DNA of 8,611 nt from JBBQHX01 sp038324385 (GCA_038324385.1 JBBQHX010000156.1:1-8611), one strand, 5' to 3'. Numbered from the stretch's first letter, positions 1-6,147 are shown. The notes: generated from the letters alone by a model not told the origin. Numbers and translations are program-made.

Positions 1-491
1 AAGTCCACCAGAAGTGCGCGCCCGCTTCCCGCGTGAACCAGGATGTTCTCCGGCTTCACGTCACGATGGACGATTCGTTCAGCGTGCGCGTGGGCAAGCG
101 CGCTGGCCACGTCGCGCAGCAGTTGCGTCACGCGGTCGAACGGGAGGGGGCCGGCGTCGCGGAGGGCGTCGCGCAGCGTTTCGCCGGGCACGAACGCCGT
201 GACGATCGCCACCGCCCCACCGGCCAGCTCCTCGATGCCGAGTGTGCGGGCGATGTTGGGGTGCTGCAGCGACATCACCGTCCGCGCCTCACGGGCGAAG
301 CGGCGCACCGACTCGGGATCGGTGGCATGGCTTCGGGCGATGACCTTGACCGCGACCAGTCGACCCGAGTCGCGCTCGCGCGCGCGGTAGACCACCGCCA
401 TGCCGCCGCGCGCGAGCTCGTCCAGAAACTCATACCGCTCGCGCAGCGGATGCAGCTCTCGAGGGACCGCGGTCTCGCTTCCGGGTGACGT
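1..491 (-). CDS. Hanks-type Ser/Thr protein kinase, N-terminal part (3' end outside window)
   Basis: This is a bacterial eukaryotic-like Ser/Thr kinase that phosphorylates proteins using ATP. About 163 codons are present, from the N-terminus to the Asp of the DFG motif, which falls on the last full codon at the left edge. Visible motifs, numbered from the proposed ACG start, are a glycine-rich loop ARGGMAVVY (27-35), the VAVK lysine (K49), a helix-C glutamate (E68 in FAREAR) and the catalytic loop HRDVKPEN (H142, D144, K146, N149). The first loop glycine is replaced by alanine. The frame is open back to a stop at 552-554 but has no ATG, GTG or TTG before the glycine loop. The best start is ACG at 489-491, five bases after a perfect AGGAGG. 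The activation segment, C-lobe and any sensor domain lie outside the window. Family assignment is secure; the start is an inference. Confidence 0.9.
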
Positions 492-496
492 AGGCG

Positions 497-502
497 CCTC
501 CT
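497..502 (-). promoter_or_regulatory. Shine-Dalgarno AGGAGG in front of an ACG codon
   Basis: The minus strand reads AGGAGG, then the five bases CGCCT, then ACG in the kinase frame. This is consensus spacing for a start codon, and no other usable start exists in that frame. The site therefore decides the proposed kinase start. A single T-to-C change from ATG (plus-strand position 490) would explain it. Confidence 0.6.
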
Positions 503-660
503 GATGAGATCGCCGGCCCGCGCGGGCATCGCAGCGGCCGTGTCGTCCGCCTCACGGGAGGGTGACGACGGGCGATGCACATTCCCAATGGAACGATCAT
601 GCCATCGCGATCGGCCGGTGAACGGACGCCGAGCTCAGCTCCCCGCGCCCGGGATGCTCA

Positions 661-677
661 GGGCTCGCGAGGAGCCC
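661..677 (-). terminator. Weak hairpin directly after the DsrE-like gene
   Basis: The arms GGGCTC (661-666) and GAGCCC (672-677) pair perfectly around a 5-base loop, starting 3 bases beyond the stop codon at 681-683. No U-tract follows on the minus strand, so it may only slow or protect the transcript end. The surrounding gap (492-680) shows no other gene. It must also hold any promoter for the kinase, and none is clear. Confidence 0.3.
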
Positions 678-680
678 CCA

Positions 681-1358
681 TCAGGCCTCGCTAGCCATGA
701 TGTAGCCGCACCCGGCCTCCTGGGCGCGCAGGGCGGCGAAGATCCCCGACGGCTGCATGATCACGCCGGGAATGATGTGCTCGACCGCCTTCGCCCGCGC
801 CTCGGCGGGGGTGAGCTTGTCGCCAGTGACGAAATCCTGGATCGGACGCCGGAAGGCGAGATCGCAGGCGAGCACGATGCCGCCCGCCGCGAAAAAGGCG
901 GGCAGATTGTACTCGGCGAACGAGGGCGGCATCCCCGACGGCGTGGTGAGGATCGGATTCTTCTTCGTCCACTCCCGGGTGGCCGGGTCGCGGATCTCGA
1001 CCCGCTCACCGATCGGGAAACGAGCCCAGTAGGCGTCGTTCATGATCAACGGAATCGCCGCGTGCCGAATGACGACGACCATGCTCATGTCCCGCGGATC
1101 GGTGCCGTAGACCTCGCGATACTGGTCCCGCCACACGAAGGCCCGGAAGAGCCCCGACCCGTCGCTGACCTCGGGTGAGTCGAAGACCGCCCGGTGCTTG
1201 CCCGTAATCCGGTCGACCCAGCTCATGTCCCAGTCGACCGCGAGCGGCGCCGGGGGCTCGACGAGGGCGTGCCCTGCGGCGGCGAGTGGACGTGTGGTCG
1301 CGCCGGCGAGCGCGCTCGCGCCCAGCCATCCAAGGAACCGCCGACGAGGAGTGGACAT
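681..1358 (-). CDS. Tat-exported DsrE/DsrF-like protein
   Basis: This 225-residue protein begins with a twin-arginine signal (PRRRFLG at 4-10, hydrophobic stretch to about residue 28, AxA-type cleavage region near 27-31), so it is probably exported folded. The mature part contains DWDMSWVDRITGKHRAVFD (42-60) and then a domain resembling the DsrE/YchN fold: a hydrophobic strand with VVVIRHAAIPL, a strand ending in a cysteine (GGIVLACDLAF, C165), and a C-terminal GVIMQPSGIFAALRAQEAG-type segment before YI. C165 sits where DsrE-family sulfur carriers often have their cysteine; C217 is a second cysteine. DsrE proteins carry or sense sulfane sulfur, but the exact role here is unknown. I chose the ATG at 1358 because it puts the Tat motif at the N-terminus and has AGGAG about 10 bases upstream; an upstream ATG would add 28 unlikely residues. 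Domain assignment is by motif memory only. Confidence 0.75.
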   Translation of the reverse strand: MSTPRRRFLGWLGASALAGATTRPLAAAGHALVEPPAPLAVDWDMSWVDRITGKHRAVFDSPEVSDGSGLFRAFVWRDQYREVYGTDPRDMSMVVVIRHAAIPLIMNDAYWARFPIGERVEIRDPATREWTKKNPILTTPSGMPPSFAEYNLPAFFAAGGIVLACDLAFRRPIQDFVTGDKLTPAEARAKAVEHIIPGVIMQPSGIFAALRAQEAGCGYIMASEA

Positions 1359-1399
1359 GGACGGACGGCTCCTGGGAATGGGTCGAGATCCTGCACGTG

Positions 1400-1419
1400 C
1401 CCGCGGATTCCCCGCGGAT
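1400..1419. repeat. 9-bp direct repeat in the DsrE-like gene leader
   Basis: CCCGCGGAT occurs at 1400-1408 and again at 1411-1419, an 11-bp period (about one helical turn). Each copy contains the self-palindrome CCGCGG. It lies between the candidate promoter and the start codon of the Tat/DsrE-like gene. It could be a protein-binding site or an RNA structure, or it could be chance in GC-rich DNA. Confidence 0.4.
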
Positions 1420-1427
1420 GAACTGCA

Positions 1428-1456
1428 ATTCTGCATCACCACACCGATTCCAGCAA
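1428..1456 (-). promoter_or_regulatory. Weak sigma70-like promoter candidate for the DsrE-like gene
   Basis: On the minus strand TTGCTG (1451-1456) is followed after 17 bases by CAGAAT (1428-1433). Matches to consensus are 3/6 and 4/6, and the site lies about 70 bases upstream of the chosen start. Spacing is ideal but the hexamers are weak. Confidence 0.25.
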
Positions 1457-1480
1457 CAGACGGCTGGCACCAAATGCACC

Positions 1481-1509
1481 GTGCCCCGCCGTCGAGGACG
1501 GCGGGGCAC
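1481..1509 (-). terminator. Perfect 13-bp stem-loop after the PEP-CTERM gene
   Basis: GTGCCCCGCCGTC (1481-1493) and its exact complement GACGGCGGGGCAC (1497-1509) flank a 3-base loop. The hairpin begins 28 bases beyond the stop codon of the PEP-CTERM gene and separates it from the DsrE-like gene. It is very stable. The minus-strand tract after it (GGTGCATTTG) has only a short T run, so it is an imperfect intrinsic terminator. It could act in either direction. Confidence 0.7.
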
Positions 1510-1537
1510 GGTCTGGCGAACTATAACAGTCGGCGCG

Positions 1538-2218
1538 TTACGCCCGACGGCGACGGCTCACGAGTCCGAGTCCGGCGAGCCCGGTGGCGAACAGTGCCAT
1601 GGTGGCCGGCTCGGGGATCACGCTGACCTGGTCCATCATCCCGATCGTCAGGCCGTTCGTGAGGAAGTCGTTGTCCTCGGTGGCAATCTCGACCGAGAAG
1701 ATGCCCTCGGTCGAACGCACACCGAGGAAGGCGATCTCCCCGCCGGTTGCCAGCGACGGGCCCACTCCCGCGTTCATGAAGGTGCCGAGCAGATTGTTGG
1801 TGCTGCCGAACGCCCGGATCGTGCCCGTGAAGCTACCAGAGAAGTTCGACTGGACCTCGGTGGCGAACCCGCTGATCGCCCGACTGAAGGAGAAGGTCAC
1901 CGGACCGCTGGGCAGTCCGGTCCAGAGCAGCGCCGTGCCGTCTTCGAAGCCGCCGGGAAAGAACACGCCCTGCTCGCTCAGCTCCAGCCCGTCGCCGGTG
2001 GCCGAACTCACGGTCATCGTCAGCGACGAGCCGAGAAGAACGGTGAAGGGCGACGGCAGAAACGTGAACACCGGTCCGAGCGAACTCCAATCGTAAAAGA
2101 GTGGATTGACGATCTCGGCGCGCGATTCGACCTGCGTGGTCTGGGCGACAGCGACGTGGTGGGGGACGGCGAGTAGCGCGACGATCAAGCCCGCGCAGGA
2201 CATCGGTGCAGCACGCAT
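1538..2218 (-). CDS. PEP-CTERM sorting-domain secreted protein
   Basis: This 226-residue exported protein starts with a Sec-type signal peptide (hydrophobic core about 9-24, likely cleavage after AVA near 25). A beta-rich body of about 170 residues is full of Ser, Thr, Gly and Phe. It ends with a canonical PEP-CTERM tail: IPEPATMAL (201-209), a hydrophobic helix to about 220, then RRRR before the final alanine. That tail is known to be recognised and cleaved by an exosortase during export to the surface or matrix; no exosortase gene is in the window. The body has no motif I can assign; segments such as SFSRAISGFATEVQ and GEIAFLGV recall the generic beta-sandwich PEP-CTERM proteins. The ATG at 2218 is preferred over one at 2269 because it starts the signal peptide directly and follows GAGG at 7-8 bases. 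A hairpin ends the gene. Confidence 0.85.
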   Translation of the reverse strand: MRAAPMSCAGLIVALLAVPHHVAVAQTTQVESRAEIVNPLFYDWSSLGPVFTFLPSPFTVLLGSSLTMTVSSATGDGLELSEQGVFFPGGFEDGTALLWTGLPSGPVTFSFSRAISGFATEVQSNFSGSFTGTIRAFGSTNNLLGTFMNAGVGPSLATGGEIAFLGVRSTEGIFSVEIATEDNDFLTNGLTIGMMDQVSVIPEPATMALFATGLAGLGLVSRRRRA

Positions 2219-2463
2219 GCGGCAACCTCGTATGGAGTGACATGGGGTGCTGCGGCGACTTCCGCGCACGGGAAAGCGGCGGAACGCGCCGTCCCTGATT
2301 CGGCCCCGCTGTCACGCCAGAGCTACAAGCCGCGTGCCCGGCCCTCCATCCGGCCCCGTGTTCTGCAAATCCTTGTCACCACGGAGTTTGGCAGCCGCAC
2401 GCGGCCGAGCCCCACCCGCGCCCCGGCCCCCGATGGGCGGCCCGATGCCACACCATGTAGCTA

Positions 2464-2481
2464 CGGCGCGACAGCGCGCCG
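2464..2481 (-). terminator. Hairpin downstream of the sulfur operon
   Basis: CGGCGCG (2464-2470) and CGCGCCG (2475-2481) pair perfectly around ACAG, about 80 bases past the ArsR-family gene stop. There is no U-tract on the minus strand, so termination here is only possible, perhaps factor-assisted. Confidence 0.3.
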
Positions 2482-2485
2482 GGAG

Positions 2486-2505
2486 TGGGCTGTGGGCTTT
2501 GGGCT
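2486..2505. repeat. Three tandem TGGGCT units with 7-bp period
   Basis: TGGGCT occurs at 2486-2491, 2493-2498 and 2500-2505, separated each time by one variable base. It lies right next to the 2464-2481 hairpin in the gap after the ArsR-family gene. Function is unknown; it may be a microrepeat from slippage. Confidence 0.5.
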
Positions 2506-2560
2506 GCGCGCTACACTCCTTCGGGGCCAACAACCGCCGCACGATGCGCGCGGGTTCAGA

Positions 2561-2893
2561 TCAACTGCGTGCGAACAACAGCTTGCGCGCCGCGGCTTCA
2601 GCTTCGATGTGGCCACACATGATGTCGCACAGGCGAAAGACCTCCTCGCCCGCCAGACCGTAATAGACGTGCACCCCCTCCTTGCGCCGCGTGACGAAGT
2701 TGGCGGCGTGAAGCTGCTGCAGATGCTTGGACACGTTCGCCGTGCCGAGCCCGGTGGCCTCGACGAGTGCGCCCACCGTCTGCTCACCCGCTCGCAATTC
2801 CTGCATGATCTGCAGGCGCGTCGGCTCGGCGAGCGCACGAAATCGCTCGGCGACCAGGTCGATCATGTCGCCCGTGAGACGTGACTGTGCCAT
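2561..2893 (-). CDS. ArsR-family transcriptional regulator of the sulfur operon
   Basis: This 110-residue winged helix-turn-helix protein is a normal-length ArsR/SmtB repressor. It shows the family start FRALAEPTRLQIMQEL (18-33), a recognition-helix region TGLGTANVSKHLQQLHAA (47-64) and a wing RRKEGVHVYYGL (69-80). The C-terminal helix carries CDIMCGHIE (89-97), with two cysteines spaced CxxxC plus H95 and acidic residues. The family represses DNA until a metal, thiol oxidant or persulfide binds. Persulfide sensors such as BigR, SqrR and YgaV, as I recall them, use one cysteine near the second helix and one in the last helix; here residues 28-31 hold no cysteine, so the sensing site differs. 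It is the last gene of the operon, 32 bases after the dioxygenase gene, with a poor ribosome-binding site. It probably feeds back on the promoter at 5904-5931 (inference). Confidence 0.88.
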   Translation of the reverse strand: MAQSRLTGDMIDLVAERFRALAEPTRLQIMQELRAGEQTVGALVEATGLGTANVSKHLQQLHAANFVTRRKEGVHVYYGLAGEEVFRLCDIMCGHIEAEAAARKLLFARS

Positions 2894-2925
2894 ATGAAAT
2901 GGAGTGAGTCGGGTGGAAGGAGCAA

Positions 2926-4401
2926 TCAGGCGGTCGCGGTGCTCAGCGCCGGCACGTCGCCGCTTGCGGGCGCCTCATCCCGCACGATGGGGAGCCCTTC
3001 CTTCGCCCAACCGGCGAACCCGCCGGCGAGGTTGACGACGTTGGTCACGCCGTGCGCCTGCAGCACGCTGGCAGCGATCGCCGAACGCGATCCCGCCTGG
3101 CAGTGCACCACGACCGGACGATCGGTCGGCAGCTCGGAGGCGCGCTCGGCCAGATAGCCGAGCGGAATGTTCGGTACACCGGGCAGATGTCCGGCCTCCC
3201 ACTCGGTCAGTCCACGCACATCGATGACGTGGGCGGCGCCATTCTCGAGCCACGCGGCCGCCTGACGCGCGGTGGTCTGTGGCACGCGCTGCAGCTCGTG
3301 TCCGGCCGCGGCCCACGCCGAGACCGCCTCACGGCCAAAGCCGCCGCTCACCTGATCGAGGCCGATCATCGCCAGATCGCGCACGGCGGTGTCGAGACAA
3401 TCGGCGCACGTTTCATCGACGATGAGATAGAGCTCGCGGTCATACGGAAGCAGCCACCCCGCCCAGGTGGTGAAGCTTCCATTCAGCGGAATGTTGATCG
3501 TCCCCGGCACGTGACCTTCGGCGAACTCGTCGGCGGGACGCGTGTCGATGACGGTGCCGCCCTGCCGCAGCACGGTGTCGAACGCGGCGGGGGCGAGCGT
3601 GGGTGGACGGTGATCACGGCCGAGGATGCGCGGACCATCCCTGTTGATCCGCTTCATCTCGGCGAAGTAGCGCGGCGGCTCGGGCTGGCCCGCCAGCACG
3701 GCCTCGACGAAGGTCGCCTCGTCGGTGGTGGCGACGCCCCAGTTCGCCATCTTCTCGTAGCCGACGGTGGACGACGCGATCGCGCCGAGCGCCTTGCCAC
3801 ACGCGGAGCCCGCGCCGTGGCCGGGCCAGACCTGCAGGTGGTCGGGAAGCGCACGGAAGCGACGCAGCGACTGGAAGAGTGTGCGTGCGCCCGCCTCCAT
3901 CGTGCCCGCGATACCAGCCGCTTTCTCCAAGAGATCGGGGCGACCGACGTCGCCAACGAAGACGAAGTCGCCGGTGAGGATCCCCCACGGACCGGAGCCC
4001 GCGGGCCGGTCCGTGACGACGAAGCTGATGTGCTCGGGCGTGTGCCCCGGTGTGTGCAGGACCTGCAACTCGATGTTGCCCACCATGATCGTGTCGCCAT
4101 CGTGCACGAGGCGCGCACCATCCTCGTCTGCATAACGATACTTCCAATCGGCATCGCCCTCGTCGGAGAGGGCGAGTTGCGCGCCGGTCCGCTGTGCGAG
4201 CTCGCGCGCACCCGAGACGAAGTCGGCATGGATGTGCGTCTCCGTCACGTGAGTAACGCGTAGCCCTTCGGTCGCCGCCGCCGTGACGTACTGCTCGACG
4301 TCGCGATTGGGATCGACCACCACCGACTCACCCGTCCGCTGGCACCCGATCAGGTAGCTCGCCTGGGCGAGCTTGTCATCGTAAAAGCGCTTGAAGAACA
4401 T
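2926..4401 (-). CDS. CstB-like persulfide dioxygenase with two rhodanese domains
   Basis: This 491-residue cytoplasmic enzyme has three domains. Residues 1-260 are an ETHE1-type metallo-beta-lactamase fold: THIHADF (H56, H58, D60), HTPGH (H120), GDFVFVGDVGRPDL (D145, D151) and PGHGAGSACG (H195, C201). The family oxidises glutathione or other persulfides to sulfite with a single iron held by two His and an Asp. Residues 271-372 are a rhodanese domain with the catalytic loop lost: acidic D329/E330 stand where the Cys would be, beside C332 and C335 as CxxC. Residues 378-475 are an active-looking rhodanese with HCQAGSRS (C434). The order dioxygenase, pseudo-rhodanese, rhodanese is that of staphylococcal CstB, which as I recall also has a functional Cys201. 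I chose the ATG at 4401 because GGAGA lies 8 bases upstream and the family N-terminus starts there; a longer frame to 4650 would overlap the exporter gene. The gene starts 38 bases after that exporter gene. Confidence 0.93.
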   Translation of the reverse strand: MFFKRFYDDKLAQASYLIGCQRTGESVVVDPNRDVEQYVTAAATEGLRVTHVTETHIHADFVSGARELAQRTGAQLALSDEGDADWKYRYADEDGARLVHDGDTIMVGNIELQVLHTPGHTPEHISFVVTDRPAGSGPWGILTGDFVFVGDVGRPDLLEKAAGIAGTMEAGARTLFQSLRRFRALPDHLQVWPGHGAGSACGKALGAIASSTVGYEKMANWGVATTDEATFVEAVLAGQPEPPRYFAEMKRINRDGPRILGRDHRPPTLAPAAFDTVLRQGGTVIDTRPADEFAEGHVPGTINIPLNGSFTTWAGWLLPYDRELYLIVDETCADCLDTAVRDLAMIGLDQVSGGFGREAVSAWAAAGHELQRVPQTTARQAAAWLENGAAHVIDVRGLTEWEAGHLPGVPNIPLGYLAERASELPTDRPVVVHCQAGSRSAIAASVLQAHGVTNVVNLAGGFAGWAKEGLPIVRDEAPASGDVPALSTATA

Positions 4402-4439
4402 GGTTCCATCTCCGCGGTAGGTTGGAAACGGCGGTCGCG

Positions 4440-5255
4440 TCAGGCGCCGACGGACGGTAGCGGTGCAGCGGCGACGTCTCCGCCCCCCGCGAACACCGCC
4501 CGGTTCTGATAGAGGATCAACGCACCGGTGACGACGAGAAAGATCGCGAAGATCCGTCGCAACGCCTGACGCGGTACGCGGCGCGCGACAGCGGTGCCGG
4601 CGAGCACGCCGACCACGGCTGCAACCGTGAAGCCGGCCAGGAAGCGCCACTCGATGTCGACCGTGCCGAGGTAGCCGGCGAATCCCGCAGCGGAATTCAT
4701 CGTGATCACCACCAGCGAGGTGCCGACGGCCTGTCGCATGTCGACGCCGAGCAACAGCACGAGCGCCGGAACCACGAGAAAGCCGCCGCCGATGCCCACC
4801 AGTCCGGTGAGCACCCCGACGCCGAGCGCCGCGACGCCGACCACCACGAGCCGCGCCGACGAGGGGCCCGACTGCTCCGCGTCAGGCGCCGGTGTCGCGT
4901 CCCGGCTGCCGCGCAGCATCGACGCCGCCGCGACGAGCATCACCACCGCCAACAGCACCAGTTGGGCGGTGCCCGACATGAACACCGCGAGCTTGGCACC
5001 GCCATACGCGCCGACCATCGCGAAGCCACCGAACAGCGCCGCCATCCCGATCCGGACATTGCCGAGCCGCCAGTGCAGCAGCGCACCGACGAGGCTCGTC
5101 ACCCCGACCACGGGCAGGCTCATCGCGATCGCCGGCTTGGCCGCGAAACCAAGCACGTAGACCAGGATCGGAACGGTGAGAATCGAGCCGCCACCGCCGA
5201 GCATGCCCAGCGAGAGCCCGACGAGAATCGCAAGCGTGAGGCCGAGGATGAGCAT
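4440..5255 (-). CDS. TauE/SafE-family sulfite/sulfur-anion exporter
   Basis: This 271-residue integral membrane protein has about eight hydrophobic segments arranged as two repeated halves, each opening with a glycine-rich motif before a VP: LGGGGSILTVP (19-29) and GIGGGFLVVP (154-163). These are hallmarks of the TauE/SafE family, whose members are known or proposed to export sulfite, sulfoacetate or related anions. A polar linker (116-135) separates the halves. It has no cysteines. The gene begins 12 bases after the membrane-rhodanese gene with AGGAG six to seven bases before the ATG, so the two are clearly co-transcribed, and it is followed by the dioxygenase gene. Given that neighbour, exporting sulfite made by persulfide oxidation is the likely job; the substrate is not shown by the sequence. 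BigR-type and cst operons carry similar permeases. Confidence 0.9.
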   Translation of the reverse strand: MLILGLTLAILVGLSLGMLGGGGSILTVPILVYVLGFAAKPAIAMSLPVVGVTSLVGALLHWRLGNVRIGMAALFGGFAMVGAYGGAKLAVFMSGTAQLVLLAVVMLVAAASMLRGSRDATPAPDAEQSGPSSARLVVVGVAALGVGVLTGLVGIGGGFLVVPALVLLLGVDMRQAVGTSLVVITMNSAAGFAGYLGTVDIEWRFLAGFTVAAVVGVLAGTAVARRVPRQALRRIFAIFLVVTGALILYQNRAVFAGGGDVAAAPLPSVGA

Positions 5256-5267
5256 CGGAATCTCCTG

Positions 5268-5861
5268 CTAGGCGGCGCAACTCGACTGGTCGGCGAGGGC
5301 GCGCACCATCGCTGGAACGTCGCAACTCGCGGGGCGATTGTATGGCAGGCGCGCGAGCAGCATCCCCATCGCGCAGGTATCGGAGACACCGGCGAAGACG
5401 AGCCCCGAGCCGACGAAGGCCGGGAGGGCGGCGAAGAGCGGGTTCACGAACAGGGCGAGGAACCCGCCGGTCGCGGCGATTGCGCCGGCGGCGATGCGCA
5501 CCTGCCGCTCCAGCGACATGCGCGGCGGCCCGATCCGTGTGGGTTGGCCCGCCGCGGTCCAGGCCGTCATCCCGCCGTCCAGGACGTGAAGGTTGGTCAT
5601 CCCCGCTTCCTGTAGGGCGACTTCGGCCCTGCGCGCACGCTGGCCGGAGCGACAGACGAGCACCACCGGCGCTGCCACGCCCGCCCGGATCTCCGAGGCG
5701 TGCTCGCCGAGGGTGTCCAGCGGCACGTTGTACGCACCGGCGATGTGCTCAGACTCGAACTCACCCGGCGTCCGCACGTCGAGCACTCGCGTGTCGGGCC
5801 GCTCGGCGCGCAGCCGGACGAGGCCGGCGGGGGTGAGCATCGCTGTTGTGCTATCGGGCAT
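5268..5861 (-). CDS. YgaP-like membrane-anchored rhodanese (rhodanese + DUF2892)
   Basis: This 197-residue protein has an N-terminal rhodanese domain (about 8-108) with DVRTPGEFESEHIAGAYNVP (28-47) and an active-site loop CRSGQRA (C70). A C-terminal DUF2892 membrane hairpin (about 116-176) contains SLERQVRIAAGA and DTCAMGMLLARLPYN (C163). E. coli YgaP has this layout: a sulfurtransferase that carries persulfide on its rhodanese cysteine at the inner membrane, encoded next to the ArsR-family YgaV. C180 and C195 lie in a short polar tail. It is the first gene of the four-gene operon and follows a strong promoter. The ATG at 5861 has AGGAG six bases upstream; an alternative at 5894 would add 11 residues and fall in the leader, so I rejected it. 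The likely role is to accept or pass on sulfane sulfur at the membrane. Confidence 0.9.
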   Translation of the reverse strand: MPDSTTAMLTPAGLVRLRAERPDTRVLDVRTPGEFESEHIAGAYNVPLDTLGEHASEIRAGVAAPVVLVCRSGQRARRAEVALQEAGMTNLHVLDGGMTAWTAAGQPTRIGPPRMSLERQVRIAAGAIAATGGFLALFVNPLFAALPAFVGSGLVFAGVSDTCAMGMLLARLPYNRPASCDVPAMVRALADQSSCAA

Positions 5862-5903
5862 GACCCGCTCCTGGCAAAGTGTTCTTGTATTCAACTGACT
5901 AGT

Positions 5904-5931
5904 AAAGTATCGGATACGAACGGAGTGTCAA
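5904..5931 (-). promoter_or_regulatory. Sigma70-type promoter of the sulfur operon
   Basis: On the minus strand a perfect -35 box TTGACA (5926-5931) is followed after 16 bases by TACTTT (5904-5909), which keeps the three most conserved -10 positions. It lies in an AT-rich island (about 5877-5925) that stands out from the GC-rich surroundings, and predicts a leader of about 35 bases before the membrane-rhodanese ATG. The rest of the gap (5932-6147) shows no gene or clear signal. Confidence 0.65.
5907..5917. promoter_or_regulatory. Palindromic operator candidate overlapping the -10 region
   Basis: GTATC (5907-5911) and GATAC (5913-5917) form a perfect inverted repeat with a 1-base centre, inside the -35/-10 spacer and reaching into the -10 box. 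A repressor bound here would block RNA polymerase. The operon's own ArsR-family protein is the obvious candidate. Outer GTTC (5881-5884) and GAAC (5918-5921) bases and an ACTAGT palindrome (5898-5903) lie next to it. Confidence 0.5.
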
Positions 5932-6147
5932 GGGGGACCGGGCCGGGCGCGTCGACGCGAGCGAGCTGTCGGCGGCGGGCCGCACGTGTCCGGCTGCCCG
6001 CGCGTCGGCACCTCGACCGGTTGATCGAGAAACGACGTCGAGACGCCGCGGAACGCTCGGCGCGGCCATCGGTGGGTACGCCGTTTCGATCTGGTGGCCC
6101 AACCAGGATGCAGGCTCGTCAGGCATCAGCCGCTCCGCGCCGAACGG

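Larger units (their letters stand above)
2219..2560. other. Gene-free gap upstream of the PEP-CTERM gene
   Basis: No credible gene is seen on either strand. The stretch must hold the PEP-CTERM promoter and the 3' end of the sulfur operon. I found no convincing -35/-10 pair on the minus strand. It does contain a hairpin (2464-2481) and a three-copy 7-bp repeat (2486-2505), listed separately. Confidence 0.5.

Noticed and set aside
275..580. Minus-strand 101-codon frame with an ATG near the kinase start
   Set aside because: It is in a different frame from the kinase motifs and has a Ser/Arg-rich shadow composition.
1286..2176. Plus-strand open frame of about 296 codons across the PEP-CTERM gene
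   Set aside because: Its product is low-complexity and Arg/Glu-rich, and it crosses the perfect hairpin; the minus strand has signal peptide and PEP-CTERM tail.
3052..4263. Long plus-strand open frame of about 400 codons antiparallel to the dioxygenase gene
   Set aside because: The minus strand carries clear metallo-beta-lactamase and rhodanese motifs; the plus frame shows no family and is a GC-rich shadow.
4402..4650. N-terminal extension of the dioxygenase to 4650
   Set aside because: It overlaps the exporter gene, is Arg-rich, and a good ribosome-binding site sits before the ATG at 4401.
5899..6126. Possible 75-codon minus-strand gene between the sulfur operon and the DUF6544-like gene
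   Set aside because: It has no recognisable motif, ends inside the promoter/operator region, and its composition looks like non-coding GC-rich DNA.
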